A stretch of 64,000 nt of DNA from Pseudoips prasinana (GCA_951640165.1 OX621260.1:11302001-11366000); one strand, 5' to 3'; positions 1 through 11,033 are shown, numbered from the stretch's first letter. Notes: a model not told the origin generated them from the letters alone. Numbers and translations: made by a program.

Positions 1-468
1 TAAAATTTTAGCTAAGTGTATGCTGAAACTTGGGCGATACAGTAAAGGGTAGAGCAATTTTTAATACTATTATTCATCGCGAATCCAGCCAGCTTCTCAC
101 ACTGGTTCGTAAGTGATTGGCGAGGTTAAACAACTAGGCTCGCGGTGAGTCCATATATGGATGACTGCCATAGTGGTTTAATTGCTGAGTGTGCTTCGGA
201 AGGCACGTTTAACCGTCGGTCACGGTTTTGCCCAGTAGACAACATCCGTCGTTAAGCCATGAAAGATGCCTAATGGACGGCTTGAACAACACTGACACTA
301 GGGTAACCACTGCCCATACGATTTGTAGTAGTAATAGGTGAAAATATTGACAGCTGCGTATGCTGCGGCTCAGGCACGACACAGACTTGCATGTGTGTTG
401 CAAAATTGTACGTTAAAGCTTACGCTTAGTCTCAAATGTCTAAACATGTAAATATTTGCATATTTTAC

Positions 469-668
469 AGGTATTTAGATATATACGAGTACAAGGCCGA
501 TGCAATATCATAAAAGTTACAAGCTGTTATTAATTTGACTTCCTGGACGTCAAAAAATATTGAGAAACTTTTACGAAGTTGCAACGTCATATATGTACAT
601 AATATTTATCTAAATAACTGTAAAACTCATAAGTGTTCAAACATTTGTGAGTTTTACAGTTATTTAGA
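469..668. repeat. Fold-back block with 21-bp perfect hairpin
   Basis: A perfect 21-bp inverted repeat lies at 609-629 and 648-668 with an 18-base loop. A longer imperfect inverted repeat runs from about 469 to 625 around a central ggacgtc, with both sides carrying forms of gtatttagata and gacgttgca. The same block recurs at about 6350-6553, with the perfect arms at 6494-6514 and 6533-6553. This resembles a MITE or fold-back element, but I could not assign a family or a target-site duplication. Confidence 0.6.
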
Positions 669-730
669 TATATGTATACTACCTGCTTAACAATAAACTG
701 AAAGTAAATTCTGACACAAAAAAATTGACG

Positions 731-801
731 GGCCGGTTGGCATGGTTGGCAGACTTGCTTTTCACGTCGTAGGTTGTGGGTTAGATTCTCACCCAAGATA
801 G
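731..801 (+). repeat. tRNA-like block of a SINE-type repeat
   Basis: The block has an A-box-like tggcatggttgg and a B-box-like gggttagattct at roughly tRNA spacing, followed by a conserved gatagatatttgtg tail. It recurs at 6616-6688 and, more diverged, at 5146-5212 and 7246-7311. The mutated B box and lack of a cloverleaf argue against a working tRNA gene. A tRNA-derived SINE head inside unit R is the best reading. Confidence 0.45.
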
Positions 802-1098
802 ATATTTGTGTGTTTGAACGTGTCTGTTTATTATATAAGTATGTATTTACAAAAGATAAGTAGTATATGTAGTATACAGTTATCTAGTTTCTTTATTACA
901 ATCTCGGCTTATTTTGGGATTACTTTAAAAACCTACGTTTAAATTGACGTCACTAATCATATCTGCCTCCCGAAAATTATAAACGGACGTCAACTATCCC
1001 AAGATATTAATAAACGAAGTCTAGACTTTCCGCACATAAAACCAACGACATAAAATGATAGCTTCCATTTGTTGAGCAACGTATTAACCTACAATGGG

Positions 1099-2288
1099 GG
1101 GGCTACTCAGGATACTCAGGATGCGGGGTGTACACTAATGAAGTCTATATTGGAGGCTTGGGAGGGGTCGCAGGATGCGCTGGGAGTTTTCTGCGATCTC
1201 TCTAAGGCTTTCGATTGCGTAGACCACCATACGCTCATTGTGAAACTAAAATACTATGGAATTTCTGGCACATCTCTTGATCTTGTAATGTCCTATTTAT
1301 CAGGTCGAGAACAACTGGTTTCAATAGACGGGGTAAATTCAACACGACATTTTGTCAAAATGGGGGTGCCCCAAGGATCGATTTTGGGTCCATTTTTATT
1401 TCTAGTTTACATCAATGATCTCCCATATCTAGTAGAGAAAGTATCAGACATAATTCTATTTGCTGATGATTCGTCACTCATATTTAAAGTGAGTAAGAAA
1501 GATAAGGATCTTATAGAACCTAATAAAACTCTCAGCCTCATATCAAATTGGTTTTCGGCAAATAATCTTCTTTTGAATGCAGGGAAAAGACCAAATGCAT
1601 CAAATTCTCATTGCCGAATGTTACTCATATTAAACCAACTATTGCACTTAACGAGGAAGTTTTAGATTTAGTTCTTTCGACCGTATTTTTGGGAATAACA
1701 CTGGACTCAAAATTACAATGGGGTCCTCATATTGAAAAATTATCTGCCAATTTAAGTTCAGCTTCATATGCAGTTTGGAAAATCAGGCAATTGTCAGACG
1801 AACCAACTGCTAGACTAGTATATTTTGCTTATTTCCATAGCATTATGTCCTATGGTATTCTGCTGTGGGGCTCAGCAGCTGACATAAGTGCTATTTTCGT
1901 ATTACAAAAAAGAGCAGTCCGAGCTATTTATAATCTAGGCAGTCGCGAGTCTCAACGAAGCGTTTTAAAAGAGGTAAATATACTTACTGTTCCATCTGAA
2001 TACATATATCAGAATATAATGTTTGTGCGGAAAAATTTAGATAAATATAAAAAACGGAGTGACTTGCACAATGTCAATACAAGAAATAAGGACAAACTAG
2101 CTATACCAGCCTTTAGAGTTAGCAAAACTAAAAAGTCATTCATGGGCATTTCTATTAGGTTTTATAACAAGCTCCCTATTCATATAACTAAACTATCTGA
2201 TAATAAGTTTAAGTCACACATTAAACGTGAACTTATGGCTAAGGGTTACTACACTACTAAGGATTACATTGACGATAAAGACATTTGG
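1099..2288 (+). pseudogene. Non-LTR reverse transcriptase, 3' part (LINE copy A)
   Basis: The translation shows RT motif A (FCDLSKAFDCVDHH), motif B (GVPQGSILGPFLFL) and the catalytic motif C (LFADDSSLIF), followed by the usual C-terminal region (ILLWGSA, RAVRAIYNLGSRES, FYNKLPIHI). The frame is broken near 1600: relative to copy B at 53398-54897, a stretch after LLLNAGK is altered and reading moves to another frame from about 1611. The C-terminus is cut by the mini-RTE at 2289. The first stretch includes a direct repeat of actcaggat. No endonuclease domain is present, so the gene was 5'-truncated at insertion. Confidence 0.85.
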
Positions 2289-2553
2289 ACGCCGTCACCA
2301 CAAAGACATGCTGTGTGGTGACGGCGACAAATATCAGAATCAGAATATCATCACCCCATCTCATCCCGTGGGGGGCGTAGAAGTCGATCCGAGGGAATAT
2401 CTACCAGAGGATGGGCAGCAGCTTCCTTCTGATTACTATGACCATCTTACTGTGATCGCCAACCCGTCTGCCAAGCGTGGCGATTATGGCATATCCCCCC
2501 AAGACGATGCTTGAGGGAGGCTTGTCCAGCATTGGACTTATTTAGCTGTAATG
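2289..2553 (+). mobile_element. 265-bp internally deleted RTE derivative
   Basis: A 12-bp duplication, aaagacatttgg, at 2277-2288 and 2554-2565 brackets this insert inside LINE copy A; copy B (near 53460) shows the empty site. The insert starts with the RTE 5' leader and ORF start (compare HLTVIANPSAKRGDYG here with HLTAIANPSAKRGDYG in the RTE at 27061-27486). It then jumps directly to the RTE 3' end (ggcttgtccagcattgga, compare the RTE tail near 24345). Endonuclease and reverse transcriptase are absent, so it must have moved in trans. Its 5' end is a hairpin with 12-bp arms (2290-2301 and 2315-2326). Confidence 0.8.
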
Positions 2554-2809
2554 AAAGACATTTGGCGGTCGGCGTCTACTTGCACATAGTCCGCTGGAGA
2601 TCTTATGGCCATATAGACATGAGTAATCTTTTATGTTACATGAACTATCTGTAATAAAACTATCTATTATTTAAATATTCTACGAATTTCAGAACTGTTG
2701 GTTGTGTCTCAAAATGATTATGTTACTTTTATTTTGACGTTTTTATTTTCTCTTTCTAATATATTAAACCTAAAATAAATAAATAATCAGACAACCGATC
2801 GAGCATATT

Positions 2810-3340
2810 ATATTGTGTTTGCCTGCTAAATGATTACAGTAAGTGGATCAAATCTCGTGTATATGCCCCATTGAGTATGTTTCGCCGGAGCGTCTCAACT
2901 GGGCCGTGTTGAAACCGGTAGTAGAGACACCCGCTGAGTTTGTTTCGCTGGGTCTTCTCAGTTGGGGTGCATTGGATCCGGTGGTAGCATTAAAGCGCGA
3001 CCGTCGTTATTAACACAAGGTCCGTCATAATAATATCACCTTAATATAGACAGAACCATTGCCAACATGTATTACAAATATTAGACTTAAACTAGATAAT
3101 TAGACTTAAACTAGATAATTAAACTTAAACATAATCTCTTGACAGTAGCTTGATACGAGCTGGCTAAGTATCATTGCTGTTATAAAATAAATTTTATTAA
3201 TGTTTTAATACTATCAATACATGTGTACCTAAATATCTATGTTACTAGAAATAATAATGTATACAACTATAATACTACAAACATGTTCTGACTATTTACA
3301 AGCGCTTTTTTAAAGTCTACGTGAATAAAAACCTTTTTTA
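2810..3340 (+). repeat. LINE 3' UTR repeat (also at 9036 and 48534, inverted)
   Basis: The 3' UTR of LINE copy A reappears in the opposite orientation at 9036-9535 and 48534-49069. Shared landmarks are gtagcattaaagcgcgacc, cagaaccattg and the terminal gtctacgtgaataaaaac. There is no ORF. The three copies are diverged by scattered substitutions and small indels, so they come from separate insertions. A short internal duplication of attagacttaaactagata lies near 3085-3120. Confidence 0.8.
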
Positions 3341-3354
3341 TTTTATTTTATTTA

Positions 3355-3557
3355 TACAATATATTTTATACGTATTAAGACAAATACAAGTAAACGGACG
3401 TTGCATTATCATAAAAGTTACAAACTATTATAAATTTGACAACCTGGACGTCCAAAAAACATTGTGAATCTTTTACGACGTTGCAACGTCCGTATATGTA
3501 CATAATATTTATCTAAATACCTCACAAATGTTTAAATTCTTGTGAGTTTTTCAGTTA
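3355..3557 (+). repeat. Repeat unit R, interrupted copy, second segment
   Basis: The match to the uninterrupted copy resumes exactly where LINE A ends, at acaatatattttatacg, matching about 6974-7180. It ends at tttttcagtta, where a second LINE enters. The segment has no coding potential. Confidence 0.85.
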
Positions 3558-5068
3558 CATACATACATACATAGACTCACGCCTGTTTCCCAGAGGGGTA
3601 GGCAGAGACAACGGATTTCCATTTGTCACGATCTTTGCATACTTCTTTTGCCTCGATCACTGTCATTACATTCTTCATACATGCTCGCCGGTTTAGGGTA
3701 CTTCTGACCTGCCCTTTCTTGAGAACATCTCCAATTTGGTCAGAGAATGTTCGACGTGGTCTTCCCCTTCCGGTTGTCCCATTCACACAGGCCAGGTATA
3801 CTTCTTTTGTCAATCTTCTTTCATTCATCCTTTCTAAATGGCCAAACCATCTCAGCATGCCTTTTTCAATCTTTGTGACTACATCCTCTTTCACACCACA
3901 ACGCTCTCTTACATCAGTATTTCGAATTCTGTCTCTCAAAGTCACACCACACATACTTCTCAGAGTTCTCATTTCCACTGCATTTATTTTACTTTCATTC
4001 TTTTTCTGCCATACCCAACTTTCACTTCCATACATTAAAGTTGGCACTAACACTCCATCGTGCACGGCTAGTCGAGCCTTCTTTGATACTTGCCGGCTAC
4101 TCATAAAGGCGTGTAGTCCCCCATTCACTCTGTTCCCCGCATTTACTCTTCTTACAATATATTTTTCATATTTCCCATCTCTCGTAAACAAAGTTCCCAA
4201 ATATACAAACTCATTCACCTGTTCAACTTTCTCTCCTCCAATCACAATATCACACGCTGTCGTGTATTCATCCCTCTCAAATACCATTACTTTCGTCTTA
4301 CCTACATTCATTTTCATCCCTTTCCTTTCAAAAGATTCATACATCATTGTTACCATCACCTGCAACTCGTCCGCCGATGATGCAAGTAAAACTTGATCAT
4401 CAGCGTAAAGCAGACATTTGATGAGTAACTCATTCATCCTTACACCGCATTCACTTTCTTTCAAATCTTTTAAATAGCTATCCATGAATAGGTTAAACAA
4501 CCACGGTGACGCTACACATCCCTGTCTAACACCCTTTTGGATGCTAAACGACTCGGTGTATGACCCGTTAATCCTTACGCAAGCTCTGGAATCCCTATAA
4601 AGAGATTTCAGTGCTTGAACAAGGTTGTCATTCAACCCATACATGGACAGTACCGACCATAGTTCATTCCTCAACACTCTATCGTAGGCCTTTTCTAAGT
4701 CTACGAAGGCACAGTAGACCTTTTGGTTTTTGCCCAAAAACTTCTCTACTATGCTTCGCAGAGAAAAGACCTGATCCGTGCATCCCATTCCTTTCCGAAA
4801 ACCCGCCTGTGCATCCCATATTTTCGCATCGGTTTCTTTCACAACTCTTTCAACCAATACTTTTGCATACAACTTACCAACGACGCTGAGCAGACTAATG
4901 CCCCTATAGTTTTTACAGTCTTGCCGTGAGCCTTTCCCTTTGTAAAGAGGTACAATGATAGCCTTGCACCAATCACTTGGCACTTGGCCGGTGGTATAGC
5001 ATAGATTGAAAAGGCTGCACAGCTGACTCGACGCCATGTCCAGCCTTCAGCATCTCGGAAGTTATCCT
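3558..5068 (-). mobile_element. 5'-truncated RTE-like LINE
   Basis: This insertion into unit R is flanked by tttttcagtta at 3547-3557 and 5069-5079, an 11-bp target-site duplication. On the minus strand it ends with an (ATGT)n tail (plus-strand atacatacatac near 3560), as RTE-like elements often do. The 5' end is truncated at 5068, upstream of the reverse transcriptase fingers. It contains one long open frame. Confidence 0.85.
3577..5037 (-). CDS. Non-LTR reverse transcriptase (RTE-like), truncated
   Basis: A 486-residue open frame carries an uninterrupted reverse transcriptase. Visible motifs are [35 protein letters not shown], motif A ([11 protein letters not shown]), motif B ([17 protein letters not shown]) and catalytic YADD ([13 protein letters not shown]). 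A C-terminal region follows, with [17 protein letters not shown] and GRGRPRRTF. The endonuclease domain is absent, and sequence just upstream of the first ATG reads as RT in another frame, so this ATG is an artefact of truncation rather than a native start. The open frame suggests a fairly young insertion, but without endonuclease or promoter it cannot be autonomous. Confidence 0.85.
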   Translation of the reverse strand: MASSQLCSLFNLCYTTGQVPSDWCKAIIVPLYKGKGSRQDCKNYRGISLLSVVGKLYAKVLVERVVKETDAKIWDAQAGFRKGMGCTDQVFSLRSIVEKFLGKNQKVYCAFVDLEKAYDRVLRNELWSVLSMYGLNDNLVQALKSLYRDSRACVRINGSYTESFSIQKGVRQGCVASPWLFNLFMDSYLKDLKESECGVRMNELLIKCLLYADDQVLLASSADELQVMVTMMYESFERKGMKMNVGKTKVMVFERDEYTTACDIVIGGEKVEQVNEFVYLGTLFTRDGKYEKYIVRRVNAGNRVNGGLHAFMSSRQVSKKARLAVHDGVLVPTLMYGSESWVWQKKNESKINAVEMRTLRSMCGVTLRDRIRNTDVRERCGVKEDVVTKIEKGMLRWFGHLERMNERRLTKEVYLACVNGTTGRGRPRRTFSDQIGDVLKKGQVRSTLNRRACMKNVMTVIEAKEVCKDRDKWKSVVSAYPSGKQA

Positions 5069-5212
5069 TTTTTCAGTTATTTAGGTACATATATGATAGC
5101 CTTCTTAACAATAAATGGAAATCAAAATCTAACACAGTAAAAATTGGCGTGGTTGGTCGATACTTGCCTTTCACGCCGCAGGTCGTGCGTTCGATTCCCA
5201 CTCTGGATAGAT
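5069..5212 (+). repeat. Repeat unit R, interrupted copy, last segment
   Basis: Continues the match to 7168-7311 after the second LINE insertion. It includes a tRNA-like block at 5146-5212 with a good B-box-like gcgttcgattccc. The match fades after gatagatatttg. Confidence 0.8.
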
Positions 5213-5655
5213 ATTTGGTACACAGCTACCTTAAAGAAGTTAATTAAGGAGATATACAAATTCTCATATATAATATTTCAATTCATATATATATTAAATA
5301 AAAACTAATGGTAATTTTTCTGACGGTTAATCTTTAAAAAAATAACAGACAGTGTCGGCGGCAGGAAAATGATTATTATAATATTCTATCAATCGAGAAA
5401 TCAATTAAGATGAATCCCAAGCATTTTTAGTCGTTTGTTCAAGTGCGTCGTAAGTCACCTGGTTCGATACAATCATAACTTATATTATTAAATCTACCAA
5501 GAAAAGACTTTATGCGCCAAGTGGTGAGCATAAGAATAGGCATATTAGGTTAGCAGTACCCTAATTAAGCACCTTTGACTATTATCTTACAAAATATTTC
5601 ATATGTATTTAGACATATACAAATATATGGATTCAATATCGTAAATTTCAAAATT
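5213..5655. other. AT-rich stretch, nothing recognised
   Basis: No long frame and no terminal repeats are visible. It separates the two copies of unit R. Confidence 0.4.
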
Positions 5656-5659
5656 ATAT

Positions 5660-5836
5660 AGCACTAGCTGTACCCCGCGGCTTTACCCGCGTTACCTTTA
5701 TGAATTATAGCCTATATGTTATTCGAATATATAAACTATATTAATACAAAGTTTCACCAAAACCCGTTCGGTATTTTTTGTGCGTGAAAGAGTAACAAAC
5801 ATACACACTCACAAACTTTCACCTATATAATATTAG
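5660..5836 (+). repeat. Lep1-like interspersed repeat
   Basis: The block runs from actagctgtaccccgcggc through gtgaaagagtaacaaac to cctatataatattagtgtg. This is the layout of a short repeat that recurs widely in Lepidoptera and other arthropods, with a GC-rich head and a conserved tail. I name the family from memory of its consensus, and its transposon class is uncertain. There is no ORF. Confidence 0.5.
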
Positions 5837-5883
5837 TGTGATTTGATGTCTCGGAGGTCAAATGACAGATAGTGACGAATTTA

Positions 5884-7320
5884 ATAAAATTTTAGCTAAG
5901 TGTAAGCTGAAACTTGGGCGATACAGTGAAGGGTAGAGCAATTTTTTAATACTATTAATCATCGCGAATCCAGCCAGTTTCTCACACTGGTTTGTAAGTG
6001 ATTGGCGAGATTAAACAACTAGGCTCGCGGTGAGTCCATATATGGATGACTGCCATAGTGGTTTAATTGCTGAGTGTGCTTCGGAAGGCACGTTTAACCG
6101 TCGGCCACGGTTTTGTCCAGTAGACAACATCCGTCGTTAAGCCATGAAAGATGCCTAATGGACGGCTTGAACAACACTGACACTAGGGTAACCACTGTCC
6201 ATACGATTTGTAGGAGTAATAGGTGAAAATATTGACAGCTGCGTATGCTGCGGCTCAGGCACGACACAGACCTGCATGTGTGTTGCAAAATTGTACGTAA
6301 AAGCATACGCTCAGTCTCAAATGTCTAAATATGCAAATATTTTCCTTTTTTTCAGGTATTTAGATATATACAAGTACAAGGACGTTGCAATATCATAAAA
6401 GTTACAAGCTGTTATTAATTTGACTTCCTGGACGTCAAAAAATATTGAGAAACTTTTACGAAGTTGCAACGTCATATATGTACATAATATTTATCTAAAT
6501 AACTGTAAAACTCATAAGTGTTCAAACATTTGTGAGTTTTACAGTTATTTAGATATATGTATACTACCTGCTTAACAATAAACTGAAAGTAAATTCTGAC
6601 ACAAAAAAATTGACGGGCCGGTTGGCATGGTTGGTAGACTTGCTTTTCACGACGTAGGTTGTGGGTTAGATTCCCACCCAAGATAGATATTTGTGTGCAT
6701 GAACGTGTCTGTTTATTATATAAGTATGTATTGACAAAAGATAAGTAGTATATTAATATACAGTTATCTGGTCTCTATATTACAATCTCGGCTTATTTTG
6801 GGATTACTTTAAAAACCTACGTTTATATTGACGTCACTAATCATATCTGCCTCCCAAAAATTATAAACGGACGTCAACTATCCCAAGATATTAATAAACG
6901 AAGATTAGACTTTCCGCACTTAAAGCCAACGACATAAAATGATAGCTTCCATTCGTTGAGCAACGTATTAACCTACAATATATTTTATACGTATTAAGAC
7001 ATATACGAGTAAACGGACGTTGCATTATCATAAAAGTTACAAACTATTATGAATTTACAACCTGGACGTCAAAAAAACATTGTGAATCTTTTACGACGTT
7101 GCTTGCAACGTCCGTATATGTACATAATATTTATCTAAATAACTCACAAATGTTTAAATACTTGTAAGTTTTTCAGTTACTTAGGTACATATATGATAGC
7201 TTATTTAACAATAAATGGAAATCAAAATCTAACACAGTAAAAATTGGCGTGGTTGGTCGATACTTGCCTTTCACGCCGCAGCTCGTGCGTTCGATTCCCA
7301 CTCTGGATAGATATTTGTGC
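5884..7320 (+). repeat. Repeat unit R, uninterrupted copy
   Basis: This copy shows the pre-insertion sites of both LINEs found in the copy at 1-5212: cctacaatatatttt near 6970 and cagttacttaggtac near 7178. Its two halves (about 6350-6700 and 6970-7311) are diverged versions of each other. Each has gacgttgca, aaaagttacaa, ggacgtca, catttgtgag-like sequence and a tRNA-like block, so the unit itself arose by an older internal duplication. Confidence 0.8.
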
Positions 7321-7479
7321 GCATGAATATGTCTGTTTATTATATAAGTATGTATTATAAAGAAATGTAGTTTACCCGTTATCTGGTTTCTATAGTACAA
7401 GATGTGTTTAGTTTGGAATCAGATGGCCGTTTGTGATTAATGTCCCAGAATATTATTATTATATAAATTTGACGAAGAA

Positions 7480-7860
7480 ACAACAACTTACGTACGAACA
7501 CTGGGAAAGCATTTAGTACCTCATACCGCAGTAAGACATAGACAATTATATGTTTTTAAAATTGATTAAAAACCTTTTCGATATGCACCAAAACATCGCT
7601 GGCCTGTTATCGAAATCTGATTTACTGACACTCACGTCACGAACTAATCGAAAAGAACATAAATGTCGATGTACTTTGCATTACGGGCTGCTTTATGCTT
7701 GAAAGTTATGAAACTCATTTCAACAACCGGATTACACCTTGACTGCCTGCTTCTTAAGGAAAGATAGTAAAAGAGGAGGATGTTGTATCCTACTAGGACT
7801 ATGTGAAGCTGCCCAACGTAGCCAAAATGTCCACAACTCGTGTGCTTGAATGTTGTGCCA
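7480..7860 (+). pseudogene. LINE endonuclease fragment (decayed)
   Basis: Frames on the plus strand give NIAGLLSKSDLLTLTS, a cysteine-rich segment corresponding to the DVLCITE region of AP-like LINE endonucleases, and KRGGCCILLG, corresponding to the RGGG segment. Several frameshifts and stops separate these pieces. The match is by motif recognition only. It probably derives from a Jockey/CR1-like element unrelated to the RTE fragment that follows. Confidence 0.4.
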
Positions 7861-7982
7861 TAGCGTTAACAAAATATTAAACTGTTTTTGTTAGTGTCTA
7901 TAGAGTACCGAACCCAAATAATTTTAATGAATGTATACGAGTAGCTGGACTTTATCTTGTCGAATAGACGACAAATGTTTAC
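7861..7982. other. Short gap between LINE fragments
   Basis: Nothing recognised. Confidence 0.3.
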
Positions 7983-9035
7983 GTGACGTCTCTGTGATCA
8001 ATGCGATTAAAACTGGGAGCAATCATAGACTGGTGAGTGGCCTTAATGTCAAACTCCAGTTGTCCCGACTGTTTCTACGATACGACGTTTATCCATCTAC
8101 ATAAAAAACCCCGAACCTTTTCATCTCGAACTGCAAAATCGAGCACGACTAATCCGACACACACCGAACCATCGAACGACTGACCCACATCACACCGAAG
8201 ACATGCCGGACGTCAGCCAGTGCGAGATTAGAATGGTTCTCAAACAACTTGAGAACAACAAGGCGCCTTGTGATGATGGAGTTACAGTAGAGCTTCTGAT
8301 GGCGGGTGGTACACCAATCATACGGGCCCTTCAGAAGTTATTTAACTCCGTTATACTAGATGGACAAACGCCGAAAGCCAAAGGCCAGCGCTCCTATTCA
8401 AAAAGGGCGACAAAGCCCTTTTGAAGAATTGAAGACCTATCACACTGCTGAGCGATGTTTACAAGTTTAGGGTCTCTTCGAAGGTGCTAAATCAATTACC
8501 GGTATATCGAGGTGTTAAAGTGTTTGTATGAATACGCCACTAAGTCTGTGAGACTCCAGGACCAGAACTTGAAACCTATCCACTTGCAGCGAGGTGTGGG
8601 ACAGGGAGATGTCATATCTCCGAAACTTTCACCGCTGCATTGGAAGATGTTTTCAAGCTTCTAGACTGGAAAGGCTTTGGCATCAATGTCAATGGCGTGT
8701 ACATCACCCACCTTCGATTTGGCGACGATATAGTGCGAATCAGAAATGCTGAGATCCGCAAGCGAAACAAAGTAACCGACATAGCCGTGAGAATTGCCAA
8801 GCTGAAGTGGCAGTGGACAGGGCACATAGCTCGTAGAGCCAACGGCCGCTGGGGCAGAAATGTTCTCGAGTGGCGACCACAAACCGGAAGATGCAGCGTG
8901 GGCAGGCCCCCTACAAGATGGACCGATGTGCGAGTCGCTGGATGCGGATAGCGCAGGACTGGCAATTGTGGAGATCTTTGGGTGAGGCCTTTATCCAGCA
9001 GTGGACGTTTTTCGGCTGATATGATGATGATGAGA
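7983..9035 (+). pseudogene. RTE fragment with large internal deletions (copy E)
   Basis: The fragment begins inside the endonuclease domain (VSVINAIKTG, then HRLVSG), passes through PDVSQCEIRMVLKQLENNKAP of the linker, loses the finger/palm region, resumes at LDWKGFGINVNGVYITHLRF and jumps again to NAEIRKRNKV. It ends with the RTE tail (VGRPPTRWTD, then ccagcagtggacg and gatatgatgatgatg). Compared with the RTE at 24343-27486 at least two blocks are deleted, including most of the YADD region. The 3' end at 9035 is abutted by an inverted LINE 3' UTR. Confidence 0.8.
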
Positions 9036-9535
9036 CTTTAAAAAAGGGCTTGTAAACAGTCATAACATGTTTGTAGTAATATAGTTAAGTATTCATAATT
9101 ATTTCTTGTTACATATAGATATTTAGGTACACGGGTTGTTTAAACATTTATATTTTTTGTTATAATAGTAATGATATTTTGCTAGCTCATATTAAGTAGA
9201 TATCATAGAGTCTATATTTAGGTTTAATTATAGAAATTTGTAGTTTAAGCTATATTTTACTACATATTGGCTGAATGGTTCTGTCTACGTAAATGGTACG
9301 ATTTCAATATTATTATTATGGTGGACCTTGTGTTTCTAACGACTGTCGCGCTTTAATGCTACCGCCGGATCCAATGTATCCCAACTGACAAGACCCAGCG
9401 AAACGAAATCAGTGGGTTAATCTACTACCGATTTCAAAACGGCCCAGTTGAGACAGTCCGGCAAAACATACACAAGCGGCCATTAAGGCGGGATTTGGTC
9501 CACTTAAATTATTTAGTAGGCAAATACAATATCTG
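9036..9535 (-). repeat. LINE 3' UTR fragment, inverted
   Basis: This is the minus-strand version of the LINE 3' UTR at 2810-3340, starting at gactttaaaaaagggcttg. No coding portion is attached. The distal end merges into the left arm of the large inverted repeat that starts at 9505. Confidence 0.75.
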
Positions 9536-9808
9536 CTCGATCGTCGTCCTGGTAAACCACAATTATGTGCAAAAGTGTTGTCTGTAGTTGTAATAAACTG
9601 CCACAAAGTTAGAGACAGCTTATATAGATTTATTTACAACTAAAATTAAAACTATTAAATCTACGTTAGTTGACAAAGCTTACTTACTAGGAGATTATTT
9701 AAATGACACGAATTTGTGACTAAATTGCATTTGACATTAATTTATGTATTGTTATTTTGATATTTTTGTGACATCAAGATAAATATGGATGTACGCCTCT
9801 GCATGAGG
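9505..9808 (+). repeat. Left arm of 305-bp inverted repeat
   Basis: This arm is the near-perfect reverse complement of 11032-11336. It starts inside the LINE 3' UTR (taaattatttagtagg) and ends at gcctctgcatgagg. The main differences are small, for example ctggtaaacc against ctggaaaaacc. Confidence 0.85.
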
Positions 9809-10997
9809 CAATATGTATGATAAGACATATAGCCTTGCATACAAATGTATTTTTGTATGTATACAACACGTTATAACAAAAAAAATATATCATTTCTTAA
9901 GTCACGTGTAATTAATGTGAAGAGGTGGCGTGTATTTTATCGTACTACATATCTTATCATACTACGGTGACAAAAAAATTATAAACCAATTAATGTACGA
10001 AATTTTATTTAACTAAATACCCCCAAAAATATATATAGTTTGTTAAGTATGTATAATCCAGGTCACGTGTAATTAATTTGAAGAGGTGGCGTGTATTTTA
10101 TCGTACTAATACTACGGTGATAAAAAAAATTATTAACCAATTAATGAACGAAATTTTTATTTTTTTTAATGTAAATACCCTAAAAAGCCTATCATTCTTC
10201 CATTCACAGAATTCTTTATGGATTATTAAATATTCGATTCAACCAAAAATATCCCTAGATTTTGTTGATGTGTGAAGTTGCTATCTGATCTGTGATAACT
10301 GAATGGGCTGCACCTACTAAATTATTGGAATGTTTTATTGATTATAGATAGATACACTTTATTGCACAAAATATAAAAAAAATATACAACAAAACGTTAT
10401 ATACACAATAATGTACAATTGGCAGTCTTATCGCATAATTGCGATTTCTTATTGTATTTGTTGAGAATTGTTTCCAGCCAATATAGATTCTATTAAAACA
10501 GTAACAAATAACTCAGGTAATTTAATTTGAGAAAATTTTCACTTTGATCGTTTTTCTAGACATTTCGTTGAAAAAGGCAGACGCAACATTACGTATTAAC
10601 TGGAAGCGTTGGAATAGACACGAATTGCGAATAAACATAATTATAGAAATAACAGGAGCTTACGTTCACAAGTGTTCAACAGCACGATGGGGTAACGTCG
10701 CATTTTGTTAGATGTCACATAAGGCTAGCAATGAAAGCTAAGAATTATGATGACAGCGCCACAATGTTTTGAGACGAAATCCATCAGAACTAAAGAAATT
10801 TTCAGAAAATACATATTGCCAGTGAAATGACGCGACGTCCAAATTTTCATTTTTTATTTTAATTTACTGCTATCACCAAGACAATCCGTGATCATTAATA
10901 ACATCCTTCGATCTGACGTCCGTAATACGGACGTCGAAAGCAGGTGGAAGCCACATTATATGCAATTTTGGCCATATAGGGCGCCCAACAGGTAGCG
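9809..10997. repeat. Spacer of the inverted repeat with a tandem duplication
   Basis: Two tandem copies of a block of about 125 bp lie at 9898-10025 and 10060-10180. Both contain gtcacgtgtaattaat, gaagaggtggcgtgtatttt and aattaatg(t/a)acgaaa. A tail-like block near 10350-10445 (acactttattgcacaaaa, aatgtacaattggcagtcttatcgc) resembles the one near 18255-18340. No gene is visible. Confidence 0.55.
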
Positions 10998-11033
10998 GGA
11001 TGTATATGTATATATATATATACATATACATCC
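10998..11033. repeat. 36-bp perfect palindrome
   Basis: The sequence reads ggatgtatatgtatat from either strand toward a TA-rich centre. It sits at the inner edge of the right arm of the large inverted repeat. Confidence 0.8.

Larger units (their letters stand above)
1..1095 (+). repeat. Repeat unit R, interrupted copy, first segment
   Basis: This segment matches 5884-6978 almost base for base on the same strand, with scattered substitutions. The match stops abruptly at 1096, where a LINE enters. I see no credible protein-coding frame. Inside it are an inverted-repeat block (469-668) and a tRNA-like block (731-801). The other parts of the same unit resume at 3355-3557 and 5069-5212. Confidence 0.85.
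1096..3354 (+). mobile_element. 5'-truncated LINE (Jockey/CR1-like), copy A
   Basis: The insertion splits unit R and is flanked by tacaat at 1090-1095 and 3355-3360, a likely 6-bp target-site duplication. It holds the C-terminal part of a reverse transcriptase ORF, then about 540 bp of 3' UTR ending in gtgaataaaaacc and a T/A-rich tail. The AATAAA at about 3324 fits a polyadenylated transcript on the plus strand. The endonuclease half is missing. A second copy of the same LINE lies at 48534-54917 on the minus strand. A 265-bp mini-RTE is inserted at 2289. Confidence 0.85.

Noticed and set aside
731..801. Candidate tRNA gene
   Set aside because: A/B-box-like sequence recurs four times with mutations and no plausible cloverleaf; better seen as a SINE head.
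2289..2326. HDV-like ribozyme at RTE 5' end
   Set aside because: Only a single simple stem is visible; the nested double pseudoknot of HDV-like ribozymes could not be drawn. Kept only as a hairpin.
3623..4396. 257-codon plus-strand ORF
   Set aside because: It lies antisense to the reverse transcriptase at 3577-5037 and has no motif; a shadow frame.
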